Part shown: piece after piece, positions 40,860 through 49,365 of the stretch
Layout: each line of letters starts with the position of its first letter
How positions within the stretch are numbered: the stretch's first letter is position 1
Source of the DNA: a virus
Reading direction: 5' to 3' (one strand)
DNA: 64,000 nt
Virus record (IMG/VR): IMGVR_UViG_3300021963_005267
Location: 1 to 64,000 of that record
Translations under genes and position numbers: made by a program
The notes under the pieces: generated by a model
What the model was told of the DNA's origin: nothing
Databases searched by the model: none
Seen by the model: only the letters and a program-made list of their open reading frames with translations

Positions 40860-41672
40860 ATGAAAAAACTGCTACTATTATTATCTTTATTCGTATCTAC
40901 TGCATTTGCCTGGGATCAAAGACCCCCGCTTCCAGTAGAAAGCTGCCAAGTTCATAGCCCTTATGGATTTGCCCAAACAGCAAGAGCAGCACAGCCAATC
41001 TGTAGGGAAGCATATCTTGTAGCATACGATCCCCCTGCTAAGATCCCTATGTATGTTGCTTATACATTACTTCCACAAAATGCCTTAGGATGCTTTCCAC
41101 GTACGAACGCATTCGTTGCGGATCAATCAATACAGGGCGGTCCACGTCCAGATGATTACGCAGGCACAGGTTACGACAAAGGACATGCTGCTCCCGATGG
41201 TGATCTTAGCTGGTCACAGATTGTGGAGTATGAAAGTTTCTTGATGACAAATATGTATCCACAACATGGAAGTTTAAATCGTGGAATTTGGAAGCTTCTG
41301 GAAACATCAGTGCGTGGGTGGGCGGTTCAGCAGAACAACGCTTTTACTATCTACGTGGGGGCATACTATGGAGCTGGTAATGAAACTATTGGCAAAGGTG
41401 TTATAGTTCCTCATGGTTTCTACAAGATTGTTATCAACAACAACACAGGTGCAGTAGCAGGTTGGGCTTTCCCTCATACCAAACCTTACGTCAATCTAGG
41501 CAACGACCTAACTAAATTCCGTGTACCGGTTGCACAGATTATGCAACAGGCAGGAGTTAATTTTGCATTTCCTCCTAACGCAAAAGAATTACAACCTGGC
41601 GGCGAATGGCCGGTAGACTACGGTGCATTGACTAATGCCAAACGTGCCAAGTGTGGGAAGAATGCCGAATGA
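40860..41672 (+). CDS. Exported DNA/RNA non-specific endonuclease (NUC family)
   Basis: 270 residues. MKKLLLLLSLFVSTAFA is a Sec signal peptide with cleavage after Ala17. TGYDKGHAAPDGD carries the DRGH-type motif with general-base His109, and LMTNMYPQHGSLNRGIWKLL supplies the metal-binding Asn. Extra Cys residues suit an oxidising compartment. It would act in the periplasm or outside the cell and degrade nucleic acid, perhaps incoming DNA of rival phages or debris for nucleotide supply (inference). It has a late promoter and is coupled by ATGA to the next gene. Confidence 0.9.
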   Translation: MKKLLLLLSLFVSTAFAWDQRPPLPVESCQVHSPYGFAQTARAAQPICREAYLVAYDPPAKIPMYVAYTLLPQNALGCFPRTNAFVADQSIQGGPRPDDYAGTGYDKGHAAPDGDLSWSQIVEYESFLMTNMYPQHGSLNRGIWKLLETSVRGWAVQQNNAFTIYVGAYYGAGNETIGKGVIVPHGFYKIVINNNTGAVAGWAFPHTKPYVNLGNDLTKFRVPVAQIMQQAGVNFAFPPNAKELQPGGEWPVDYGALTNAKRAKCGKNAE

Positions 41673-42505
41673 AATCCTTTAAAGACTATCTAGAAGAAGC
41701 AGATCGTAAACGCCAGGATGCTGAAGACGATCCAGAACGTCCTAAAAAGACCAAAGAAAAAGATGACACTGACTGGAGCGGCCTAGACGATCTGTTTTCT
41801 CCAAAAGCAGATAATCCTCTAGTGCCTCAAGAACCAGAGAGGAATCAAGAACGCCCCGAAGAGCCCGGCGGTGAGGATCCTCGTAGAAGAGCTAGCCAAC
41901 GAGATACACAAAGAGCAGCAGGCAATGTAACTCCTAACGATCGTATGCGTGATCTATTAAGCCGCATGCGTGACATTGAAAATGATCCAGATGATCCAGG
42001 GTATCCAGAACCAGAGAACCCAGATGTGCCTGCTATAAGAGTTGATACACAAAACTTGCCCGCAGTAGCCGGACAAAACTTACAGGCAGCTGGAGTACAG
42101 AATCCAGACTTCCATCAGGTAGCTAACTTACCGGGTAACATGAATCGTGCTATCCGTTCGCTAGGACGTCAGTTATTCCGCTCATTTACAAGAACAGAAA
42201 CAAATGATATTTGGATGATTGGAAACCTAGGTGGTCAAGGTCCTAACAGCACACAAGAAGTTAATGCTGTGGCAAATTGGGTTAGAGAAAACGGAGATGA
42301 TATCGGTACTGGTAATATAGATTTTGATACCAGCATCCCAGGATATTCTGCAGATATTAGACAATACTCTGCGGGCGGTATTAGATGGTTGTTGGTTAAT
42401 GATGAATTTGGAAGATACATTTACAGCTGGCCAGAACAGGACAGTGTGCAGCAGGCAAATGCTCCTGCTCTAGGTAATGATCGTCCTCGCTTACCTAACC
42501 GATAA
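41669..42505 (+). CDS. Putative internal head protein with capsid-targeting-like leader
   Basis: 278 residues. MKSFKDYLEEADRK closely resembles the T4 internal protein leader MKTYQEFIAEA that directs proteins into the prohead and is removed by the prohead protease after Glu. Residues 15-130 are charged and disordered; 150-265 form a folded domain (RAIRSLGRQLFRSFTRTETN, WMIGNLGGQG). An alternative GTG start at 41651 would hide the leader, so I chose the ATG overlapping the nuclease stop. Confidence 0.65.
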   Translation: MKSFKDYLEEADRKRQDAEDDPERPKKTKEKDDTDWSGLDDLFSPKADNPLVPQEPERNQERPEEPGGEDPRRRASQRDTQRAAGNVTPNDRMRDLLSRMRDIENDPDDPGYPEPENPDVPAIRVDTQNLPAVAGQNLQAAGVQNPDFHQVANLPGNMNRAIRSLGRQLFRSFTRTETNDIWMIGNLGGQGPNSTQEVNAVANWVRENGDDIGTGNIDFDTSIPGYSADIRQYSAGGIRWLLVNDEFGRYIYSWPEQDSVQQANAPALGNDRPRLPNR

Positions 42506-42508
42506 ATA
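42503..42508 (+). promoter_or_regulatory. Late promoter GATAAATA ending at the start codon region
   Basis: TAAATA overlaps the upstream stop. A first ATG (42508) lies within the box itself, so the ATG at 42514, 5 bases further on, is the likelier start; the transcript would be leaderless. Confidence 0.6.
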
Positions 42509-42513
42509 TGACT

Positions 42514-43392
42514 ATGAGAAAAGAATCATTACAAGAATTTGCTCAGCTATGCGAAACCTTTATTGCAGAAGCTAGCACCTCAATGGATCTTGTCAGGTCC
42601 AAGAACGGCGGTCCTCAGGTTATCAAAAAATTGCATAGCCAGGGGCTATCACACGAACAAAGCTATCAGCCTATAGAAAAGATCAGTTGGAGTGAGCTCA
42701 AAGGCAACTACAATAACAACTGGGTTATCATTGTCGGTGATCGTGGAGTTGGTGCAATCAAAGCCAGCGAACGAGATTATGAAGCATTAGCTAGTTCAGG
42801 TGGCGATGTTCTATCTAAGAGAGACGATCGTGGCGGTAACATATTAGATTTCTTAAAAGGTAACATAGGAGGTCTACGTAAATTTTATGTAGGTAGAGGA
42901 TCTAGTGATGTTAAAGACAAAAAGAAACAACGTGCTGATCTTAAGAAACAAGCAGATGCTACTACAGTTACTAGAAAAGATATCGTAAAGAAATTTAAAC
43001 CTTTGTGGGATAAAGCATTAGAGCAGGCCTATGCCGATGTTAAAGGCATGGCTGTTACAATGATCAAGAACGATGCTTTTGAAAAGGCTAAAAAGAAACT
43101 ATCCCAATTAGATTATATCACAAACGCTAGAGAACACATTGAATCTGGAAATACAGACTTCCCAGAATATGTAGAAAGTGCTGTACAGACAGCTATCTCT
43201 ATGGCAGCAGTATATCACTATCCAGAATTATCCGGAGAAATACAAACCTCTCGATACGGTTACAGATCCTCGGGATATACAACAACAAATGACGAAGGCC
43301 CTCGCAAGTTACTTCAGGACATAGCTAACGGAGATACTGCAAAGTTAGGATCTATATTGGCATACTTCAAGAGGAGCTTAGTATCAGGATGA
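42514..43392 (+). CDS. Putative internal head protein, 292 residues
   Basis: MRKESLQEFAQLCETFIAEA contains a T4-like FIAE|A leader end. The body has a beta domain (WVIIVGDRGVGAIKASERDY), a Lys-rich linker and a helical C-terminal region; no known family. Overlap with the following gene (ATGA) keeps the set together. The N-terminal pattern suggests packaging in the head before DNA, but the molecular role is unknown. Confidence 0.6.
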   Translation: MRKESLQEFAQLCETFIAEASTSMDLVRSKNGGPQVIKKLHSQGLSHEQSYQPIEKISWSELKGNYNNNWVIIVGDRGVGAIKASERDYEALASSGGDVLSKRDDRGGNILDFLKGNIGGLRKFYVGRGSSDVKDKKKQRADLKKQADATTVTRKDIVKKFKPLWDKALEQAYADVKGMAVTMIKNDAFEKAKKKLSQLDYITNAREHIESGNTDFPEYVESAVQTAISMAAVYHYPELSGEIQTSRYGYRSSGYTTTNDEGPRKLLQDIANGDTAKLGSILAYFKRSLVSG

Positions 43393-44597
43393 GATTAATT
43401 ACAGATTTAGAACCAACATTTGAGCAAGCTCTAACAGAAGCAAACATAGCTTCTAAGATCAAAGATCCTCAAAAGATTAAATTACTAAGATTAGCAGTGC
43501 TTCACGATTCAACATTTCCTAAGCATAAGATAGCGGCTTTAGGACCAACGGCATTTCGTCAAGACCAGGATCCCAAGAAGCAAGCAGAGAACGATCAACA
43601 AATTCTACAGCTCTGGAGCGACACCATTGATAGATTATTATCAAACACTGAGTTTGGAGACCTTAGCGCAGACGGCAAGTTTGACGATTGGTTGTTTAAT
43701 CTTTATATTAAAGGTGCAGCAGACTACGAAGATATCTCGGGTGAAGCTGTTAATGCGTTAGGCATCTGGAAAGTATTGAGCAGGCGTGGTAAACTCAAGC
43801 CAATCGATCAGGACTTTAATAAATTTAAATCTATCAAGACTCTACAAAGAATTCGCAATGACAGAGATTATAGAAGAGAACTAGATCGTATTAAGGACTC
43901 AGAACGTATTGAAGCTCTTAAGCGTGATGCCAAACAGACTGTGTTAATTGACGATAATCGTTTCTATGTTATTGTTCCATTGAACTTCGGTAGTTGCTAT
44001 GTAACAGATAGAGGACAAGGATATACTCCTAACTTCTGTACAAGTTCTAGCAATGGTCACGAATGGTTCCAGCGTTATGCTCCAGACGGCATTATCGTAA
44101 ATGTAACAGATAAACAAAACATAGATGCTGAAGATGGCAAGTGGCAGATGCATGCTGCTACTAATCAAATCGTCAGAGGAGATCAGGAACGCAGACACGA
44201 TGTATCTTATAACGATCAACGATTTGCAGATCTGTTTCCAGGTCTAATGAAACGAATACTAGCAGCCTTAGCCAGCAAAGCAGATGAAATTAAACAAGGA
44301 TCTGTTAATCTAACCCGAAGCGGCGAAGGTTACGATGTACAGGCCAACATTGACATGATGAAACGCAAGTTCCCAGCATCATTTGCATCAGAAGCTCCGG
44401 CAGAAGAAGAAGAGGATACTGGTCCAGGAACTTATTTGATCACGCATACAACATCTGGCAGAACAGCACGAATCACAGCAGAAAGCAAACAAGATGCTAT
44501 TGACAAATTGTTAGCTAGACATCCAGACGTAAACCTAGAAGAGTTTACTATCAAGAAGCAAAAAGAAGAACCTACTGACGAGGATCTAATTCAGTAA
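43389..44597 (+). CDS. Putative internal head protein, 402 residues, with a CTSS domain
   Basis: MRLITDLEPTFEQALTEANI is another leader of hydrophobic-x-Glu type. A central domain has NFGSCYVTDRG, then FCTSSSNGHEWFQRYAPDGI and GKWQMHAATNQ, a pattern (aromatic-C-T-S...F..Y...G...) that I have seen in uncharacterised phage proteins but cannot name. The C-terminal 70 residues (YLITHTTSGRTARITAESKQ, AIDKLLARHP) form a small separate domain. It could be an injected effector; this is speculative. Confidence 0.6.
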   Translation: MRLITDLEPTFEQALTEANIASKIKDPQKIKLLRLAVLHDSTFPKHKIAALGPTAFRQDQDPKKQAENDQQILQLWSDTIDRLLSNTEFGDLSADGKFDDWLFNLYIKGAADYEDISGEAVNALGIWKVLSRRGKLKPIDQDFNKFKSIKTLQRIRNDRDYRRELDRIKDSERIEALKRDAKQTVLIDDNRFYVIVPLNFGSCYVTDRGQGYTPNFCTSSSNGHEWFQRYAPDGIIVNVTDKQNIDAEDGKWQMHAATNQIVRGDQERRHDVSYNDQRFADLFPGLMKRILAALASKADEIKQGSVNLTRSGEGYDVQANIDMMKRKFPASFASEAPAEEEEDTGPGTYLITHTTSGRTARITAESKQDAIDKLLARHPDVNLEEFTIKKQKEEPTDEDLIQ

Positions 44598-44683
44598 CAC
44601 CTACCTTAGGACGTTATCGTTACATAGGTGTGCCCGGCTGCTGGGCAGAGCGTTATGGGAGTCGTGCCCCGGAATGGCGCTCT
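44597..44683 (+). ncRNA. Candidate structured RNA with three adjacent stem-loops
   Basis: Three perfect helices touch end to end: ACACCTA/TAGGTGT (44597-44603 with 44625-44631), TGCCC/GGGCA (44631-44635 with 44643-44647) and AGAGCG/CGCTCT (44647-44652 with 44678-44683), the last with an inner GGG/CCC. The stretch is visibly richer in G and C than its surroundings. A further hairpin CTATCC/GGATAG (44776-44796) follows in the same 273-base gap between convergent genes. No known RNA family was recognised; a 3' processing or termination structure is the alternative. Confidence 0.4.
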
Positions 44684-44870
44684 AAGTGAGCATTACCAAT
44701 GTCTAATAGTATTTGCTATAATAAAACAGCAAGTCACTACGTGTATAACTACCCAGAATGTTTTTAAGAATAATGCTATCCTAGCTTCTCGGATAGTTAA
44801 TACAGGTACTGTGGGCCGATCCTCGTCGGTGTGACCCATTAGATGACCAGTGGCTCTGGCCCATATCCGT

Positions 44871-45461
44871 TCAAGACTTCTGACCGGTGATGATTTCATA
44901 TACTTCTCGCCAATTTTTAACTACAGGATAGGTACATTCGTGATGCATATTGTGCCCGTGTTCAATAAGAATCGAGCTCAATCCCAATTCGTGCCCAACA
45001 TCAGCATTAGCCGGCTTATCTTCGATCCACCACATACCGCTTTGCTTATAAGGAGATAACGCACCGTCTTTATCTGCTCCGGTATCTAGACAAATCACAT
45101 CTTCGATAGCATTACCAAACAACTTACGCAGATTCATTTCTCGAAGTCTTTGTGCGTTTTTGTCTAGGCTCAAGCTAGTAATGACCCGGAACTGATATCC
45201 GTGCTCTTCGTGGAGCCGTTTAACATAGAACGTGCTGTCTCTTAATGCAGGAAGAAATCCAATGGCTGCTGATTCGTTAAAAGTCTTTACAACCTTCTTA
45301 GCGTCTTTCTCGTCTAATTCATTGTAGTGATGATGCAGGTAATAACTTTTCTTGTTGTCTGCGGTAAGTGTGTAACCACGTTCTTGCATCCAAACTGAGA
45401 ATGCCCATTCCCAATCAAGTAATACGCCGTCTGCGTCTGTGAGTATGATTTTGTTTTTCAT
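44871..45461 (-). CDS. HAD-superfamily hydrolase (5'-nucleotidase-like)
   Basis: 196 residues. The nucleophile motif is TDADGVLLDW (Asp9, Asp11) and the later VITSLSLDKN and WWIEDKPANAD segments provide HAD motifs II and IV. It resembles phage and bacterial deoxyribonucleotidase-type phosphatases that act on nucleotides. ATGA overlap with the upstream membrane-protein gene and a shared sigma70 promoter imply early expression with nucleotide metabolism. Confidence 0.82.
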   Translation of the reverse strand: MKNKIILTDADGVLLDWEWAFSVWMQERGYTLTADNKKSYYLHHHYNELDEKDAKKVVKTFNESAAIGFLPALRDSTFYVKRLHEEHGYQFRVITSLSLDKNAQRLREMNLRKLFGNAIEDVICLDTGADKDGALSPYKQSGMWWIEDKPANADVGHELGLSSILIEHGHNMHHECTYPVVKNWREVYEIITGQKS

Positions 45462-45670
45462 TTATAAAAAAGTCCAAAAATGTAAATTGCCAATAGTCCA
45501 CCGTTAATAACCACAAGGTTCCATTCTTTGATCCTTAAACTCCAAATCAAATAAAGAAATGCTCCTGCGTTTAATAACCAAATATTGGTTGGGTCTATTC
45601 GTAAACTAGTGCAGACTGCACCAGCTAGCGTTACAAAACACGCAGCCCATTTTAAGATAGAGTCTAACAT
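45458..45670 (-). CDS. Small membrane protein, 70 residues
   Basis: MLDSILKWAACFVTLAGAVC..., three hydrophobic segments separated by short loops (RIDPTN, RIKEWN) and ending FGLFYK. It resembles small three-helix proteins of unknown role (DUF6552-like or half-transporter-like). A longer frame to 45787 is rejected because it runs through the promoter. First gene of a two-gene unit with the HAD phosphatase. Confidence 0.7.
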   Translation of the reverse strand: MLDSILKWAACFVTLAGAVCTSLRIDPTNIWLLNAGAFLYLIWSLRIKEWNLVVINGGLLAIYIFGLFYK

Positions 45671-45676
45671 AATCCT

Positions 45677-45705
45677 ATTATATACACAGTTATAGATCTT
45701 GTCAA
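45677..45705 (-). promoter_or_regulatory. Perfect sigma70 promoter
   Basis: Minus-strand TTGACA (45705-45700), 17 bases, TATAAT (45682-45677), 7 bases before the ATG at 45670; the unit would have a very short leader. Confidence 0.85.
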
Positions 45706-45733
45706 GTAGTTTGTTCCAGTTGCTGCCCTGCCA

Positions 45734-45739
45734 TAAATA
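45734..45739 (+). promoter_or_regulatory. Late promoter CATAAATA for isocitrate lyase
   Basis: It lies 24 bases before the GTG start at 45764, with TAAAGGAGA in between as ribosome-binding site. It is divergent from the sigma70 promoter 29 bases away. Confidence 0.65.
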
Positions 45740-45763
45740 CTGGGTCATATTAAAGGAGACCCC

Positions 45764-46972
45764 GTGAAACAAAGAAATTACACACAAGACACAGTCCGCA
45801 AGTTACAAGGCTCATTACAAATTGAGCATACTTTAGCAAAACGTGGCGCATACAAACTACGCGAGCTATTAGCAAACGAACCATACGTTAATACGCTAGG
45901 CGCATACAGCGGTCAACAAGCCGTTCAACATGCCAAAGCAGGACTCAAAGCAATTTACCTATCAGGCTGGCAAGTAGCCGCAGCCGCAAACACAGCAAAC
46001 CAAACATATCCAGATCAAAGTTTATATCCAGTAAACTCTGTCCCAACAATCGTACGACAAATTAACAATGCTTTCCGTCGTGCTGATCAAATTGAATACT
46101 CAGAAGGTAATGCGACTACAGATTACTTCTTACCAATTGTAGCAGATGCTGAAGCAGGCTTTGGTGGTGCGTTAAACGCATATGAACTAATGATGGCAAT
46201 GATTGAAGCAGGAGCCGCAGGCGTACACTTTGAAGATCAATTAAGTTCAGAAAAGAAATGTGGACACTTAGGTGGTAAGGTTTTAATTCCTACTAGCCAA
46301 GCAATTCGCAACCTACAGGCCGCACGTCTAGCAAGTGACGTAGCAGGTGTTGACACAGTTATCATGGCACGTACAGATGCCGAATCTGCTACACTGATCA
46401 CTAGCGATCATGACCCATTAGACAAGGATTTTATTATTAATGAACGTACTGACGAAGGTTTTTACAAATTTAAAAACGGGCTTGATGCTTGTATTAGGAG
46501 AGGTCTTGCTTATGCCCCTTACGCTGATCTCCTTTGGTTCGAAACTAGCACACCTGATATCAAACAGGCTAGAGTCTTTGCTGAAGCGATCCGTGCCCGT
46601 TATCCTGATCAAATGCTTGCTTATAATTGCAGTCCTAGTTTTAATTGGCAAAAGTTTTTAAGCATTGAAGAATGTGAAACATTCCAACGTGAACTAGGCG
46701 AACTAGGTTATAAGTTTCAGTTCATAACACTAGCAGGCTTCCACTCGGTTAATCTTGCTACATTTGAACTTGCTGAAGCATATCGTTTACGTGGTATGGC
46801 TGGTTATAGCGAAATGCAACAACGTGAGTTTGAAGCACAGGCTCGTGGCTTTACTACTGTTAAACATCAACGTGAAGTTGGCGTTGGTTACTTTGATTTA
46901 ATTAGTGAAGCAGTTGGTGCTACATCTACAGTTGCTAACAAGAGCTCTACAGAAGCAGATCAGTTCCACTAA
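45764..46972 (+). CDS. aceA: Isocitrate lyase
   Basis: 402 residues from a GTG start with a strong ribosome-binding site. It cleaves isocitrate to succinate and glyoxylate. The signature [16 protein letters not shown] has the catalytic Cys166; [22 protein letters not shown] and [11 protein letters not shown] line the active site. Compared with E. coli AceA only about 25 N-terminal residues are missing and the core is intact, so it should be active. KKCGH and NCSPSFNW separate it from methylisocitrate lyase. It is followed by a desaturase and a methyltransferase in one unit. Codon use becomes more AT-rich after the middle of the gene. Confidence 0.95.
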   Translation: MKQRNYTQDTVRKLQGSLQIEHTLAKRGAYKLRELLANEPYVNTLGAYSGQQAVQHAKAGLKAIYLSGWQVAAAANTANQTYPDQSLYPVNSVPTIVRQINNAFRRADQIEYSEGNATTDYFLPIVADAEAGFGGALNAYELMMAMIEAGAAGVHFEDQLSSEKKCGHLGGKVLIPTSQAIRNLQAARLASDVAGVDTVIMARTDAESATLITSDHDPLDKDFIINERTDEGFYKFKNGLDACIRRGLAYAPYADLLWFETSTPDIKQARVFAEAIRARYPDQMLAYNCSPSFNWQKFLSIEECETFQRELGELGYKFQFITLAGFHSVNLATFELAEAYRLRGMAGYSEMQQREFEAQARGFTTVKHQREVGVGYFDLISEAVGATSTVANKSSTEADQFH

Positions 46973-46975
46973 ATA
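46970..46975 (+). promoter_or_regulatory. Late-promoter-like TAAATA
   Basis: It overlaps the TAA stop of isocitrate lyase and ends 4 bases before the desaturase ATG at 46980. Confidence 0.4.
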
Positions 46976-46979
46976 TTAA

Positions 46980-47687
46980 ATGGAAACTATTATAGCAACG
47001 TTAGTGATGACGCACATCACAATAGTGTGCGTCACACTATACCTGCATCGTGGACAGGCTCATAGAGGCATAACCTTTAATTTTATATTTGAACATCTAA
47101 TACGTTTTTGGTTATGGCTTACTACTGGTATGGTCACAAAACAATGGGTGGCGATACATCGTAAGCATCACAGATTTAGTGATGAACAAGGCGACCCGCA
47201 TAGTCCGCACGTATACGGTATTTGGCGTGTGTTGTTTAAAGGTGCTGTATTATATCATACTGCAAGTAAAGATTCTGAAATGATTCAACAATACGGAGTT
47301 GGTACTCCAGACGATTGGATCGAACGTAATTTGTATACCCCACACAGTCGCTGGGGGATTCTCTTAATGTTGGTCATAGACCTTGTTCTTTTTGGACCTG
47401 TAGGACTAGTAGTTTGGGGTATACAAATGCTTTGGATTCCTTTCTGGGCCGCAGGAGTAATTAACGGCCTTGCTCATTGGTGGGGGTACCGCAATGGTGA
47501 AACAAAAGATAGATCTAGAAATATATTTCCTATTGGCATTATCATTGGTGGTGAATGCCTTCACAATAATCATCATCTTGAGCCTGCTAATCCCAAACTA
47601 AGTCGTCGCTGGTTTGAGTTTGACATAGGATGGATGTGGTTTAAAATCTTTAATTTATTAGGATTGGCTAAACTTAGAAATGTTTGA
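46980..47687 (+). CDS. Acyl-lipid/acyl-CoA fatty-acid desaturase
   Basis: 235 residues. The three histidine boxes of membrane di-iron desaturases are present: HRGQAH (23-28), HRKHH (60-64) and HNNHH (195-199). Hydrophobic segments lie at about 3-20, 35-52, 128-146 and 148-165. It is short, close to a minimal delta-9-type enzyme. It would insert a double bond into acyl chains of the host membrane using electrons from host ferredoxin or cytochrome. It overlaps the next gene by 8 bases. Phage desaturases are known from cyanophages. Confidence 0.9.
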   Translation: METIIATLVMTHITIVCVTLYLHRGQAHRGITFNFIFEHLIRFWLWLTTGMVTKQWVAIHRKHHRFSDEQGDPHSPHVYGIWRVLFKGAVLYHTASKDSEMIQQYGVGTPDDWIERNLYTPHSRWGILLMLVIDLVLFGPVGLVVWGIQMLWIPFWAAGVINGLAHWWGYRNGETKDRSRNIFPIGIIIGGECLHNNHHLEPANPKLSRRWFEFDIGWMWFKIFNLLGLAKLRNV

Positions 47688-48303
47688 ACGTGTGCCTGAG
47701 CCAGAGCTGATGCTGGACAAAGAACAGTGTGAGACATACAATCAAGAGTTCATAGACGATCAATCAATAGTAGAAGATTTCGTTAACTCCTACAAACAAT
47801 GCATAGGACTTGATCAAGGGTCTGTTGTTGATCTAGGGTCCGGATCTTGTAACTTTATTATTGCACTGGCTAACGCCTACCCAGGTTTAACTTTTACCTG
47901 TTATGAAGCCAGCGATGAAATGATAAAGATAGCAACAAACAACATAAGGTCTGCAGGGCTGGCCGACAGAATACAACTAGTACAACAAGACTTCTTTAAC
48001 GCCACTGGACAATTTGATGTAGCAATTGCTAACAGAGTATTACATCACGTAAACGATACAGAAAGTTTTTGGAATCTAATTTCTAAACTAGGAAGCAAAG
48101 TCTTAGTATGTGATTTGGAAAGACCTTATACTTCGGAATTCTTAAACTATACCCTTCCTGCAGATTTTATTAATTCTTTAAAATCTGCATACACTGTGCC
48201 GGAAGTATCGGATCAAATAGTTAATTACGATTACACCATAGAGAAGAAATCGTTACCAGCTGATCTGTCCAGATTCACAGTGTTTACCAAAAAAGATAAG
48301 TAA
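47680..48303 (+). CDS. SAM-dependent methyltransferase, class I
   Basis: 207 residues. Motif I is VVDLGSGSCNF, motif II TCYEASDEM, and FDVAIANRVLHHV is the usual post-motif segment. The substrate is not evident. Overlap with the desaturase suggests a joint pathway, perhaps lipid modification (inference). The 3' end overlaps the convergent oxygenase-like gene by 20 bases. Confidence 0.83.
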   Translation: MFERVPEPELMLDKEQCETYNQEFIDDQSIVEDFVNSYKQCIGLDQGSVVDLGSGSCNFIIALANAYPGLTFTCYEASDEMIKIATNNIRSAGLADRIQLVQQDFFNATGQFDVAIANRVLHHVNDTESFWNLISKLGSKVLVCDLERPYTSEFLNYTLPADFINSLKSAYTVPEVSDQIVNYDYTIEKKSLPADLSRFTVFTKKDK

Positions 48304-49000
48304 CATCGCCTTTGACTACTGCGTAGGCCTGCAGGGTCATTCGTTGATCTTTAGTCCCATTAATATCTGCGTGTCCTACTCTGTGCAGTATCTTTTTTGT
48401 TTGTATCAACAAAGATCCTTGTGTGTAATGCACAGTTTGAAATTCTTTTAATTTACAATCAGGATTACCGCAATCGTCTCCGAGCAAATCGTGATGATTC
48501 TCACACAGCGGAGTTTCTGGTGCGTTTCGATCTGAAGTAAATTCCGCTTCTGTTTCTGGAAAATAATCGAAGCTAGACTCTGATCCAGAGATCATTAGTC
48601 CTAGTACATAGTATCGATCAAAGTATGTATCAAACTTATCGTAATCCGGAAACTCTACATTGTAAGGGTATCTAATTAAGATCTTGTCATAGTGCCATAC
48701 ACAGGGTCTATTGGAAAAATCTCTTTCTATTATCTGAAATCCTGGACGAGCAAGGTATTGGCAGAATCTAACTTCTTTTTGAAAAAGTGATGATACTTTT
48801 TTACAGAATAAATCAACGGTAGCAAAACTGTATGTGTTATTGTTTAGATAGCTGTCGTTTTGATTTCTTAAATAGCTGTTGCCCAACACAAACATATCTG
48901 TGTCCGGACATCGGATCCACTTATCTTTATGTTCTGTTATTTCTTTTGCAGCATCTGTGCATTCTTGTGCAGTAAAGAAATTTTCTATTAGGTTGATCAT
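48284..49000 (-). CDS. Putative 2OG-Fe(II) oxygenase with a Cys/His-rich insertion
   Basis: 238 residues. CVWHYDKILIRYPYN gives His103 and Asp105, and KKILHRVGHAD with a downstream Arg220 (KDQRMTLQAY) could complete the site. Between them lies CENHHDLLGDDCGNPDC (166-182), a Cys/His cluster that could bind zinc. The fold call rests on these motifs only. It would be the third oxygenase in the window. Confidence 0.55.
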   Translation of the reverse strand: MINLIENFFTAQECTDAAKEITEHKDKWIRCPDTDMFVLGNSYLRNQNDSYLNNNTYSFATVDLFCKKVSSLFQKEVRFCQYLARPGFQIIERDFSNRPCVWHYDKILIRYPYNVEFPDYDKFDTYFDRYYVLGLMISGSESSFDYFPETEAEFTSDRNAPETPLCENHHDLLGDDCGNPDCKLKEFQTVHYTQGSLLIQTKKILHRVGHADINGTKDQRMTLQAYAVVKGDVTYLFW

Positions 49001-49015
49001 ACCCTATTTAACAGA

Positions 49016-49035
49016 AAGCCCCCTTGCGGGGGCTT
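49016..49035. terminator. Hairpin terminator
   Basis: AAGCCCCC-TTGC-GGGGGCTT, an 8-bp stem with a 4-base loop. Each strand has a moderately T-rich run after it, so it may serve the minus-strand gene at 49067 and also stop plus-strand read-through. Confidence 0.75.
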
Positions 49036-49066
49036 ATTCTTATCATATACGCTCTATGAGCTTATA

Positions 49067-49336
49067 TTATTTCTTCACGCCGGCATTAACAAATGAGTAC
49101 ATTTTTTCGGCGGCTTCTAATACTTTATCGACACCTGGATATTCAGGCATACTAACTGTTGTTACGATCTGACCAGTCTTCTCATCACGAGAAGCAGTCA
49201 TTTCCCAACCGTGTAACTTAGCGTGGAATTCACCCTGGATGTGATCCTTAGCCAATGCTAAGATGTCGGCACGGATTTCGTAACCGTTTTTATTAAATTT
49301 AACTTCTGGTAGTTTAGGTGTTTCAAATTGTGACAT
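49067..49336 (-). CDS. Small helical protein, 89 residues
   Basis: MSQFETPKLPEVKFNKNGYE, an ILALAKDHIQGEFHAKLHGW helix and an AAEKMYSFVNAG end. It sits directly downstream of a phasin-like gene with a good GGAG site. No family recognised; it may be related to the neighbour by function. Confidence 0.65.
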   Translation of the reverse strand: MSQFETPKLPEVKFNKNGYEIRADILALAKDHIQGEFHAKLHGWEMTASRDEKTGQIVTTVSMPEYPGVDKVLEAAEKMYSFVNAGVKK

Positions 49337-49365
49337 AATGTTTTCTCCTTTGTGTGTATGTCTGT

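Noticed and set aside
44693-44899. Small frames on both strands in the gap at 44.6-44.9 kb
   Set aside because: They overlap predicted stems and the HAD gene and have no ribosome-binding site or protein-like pattern.
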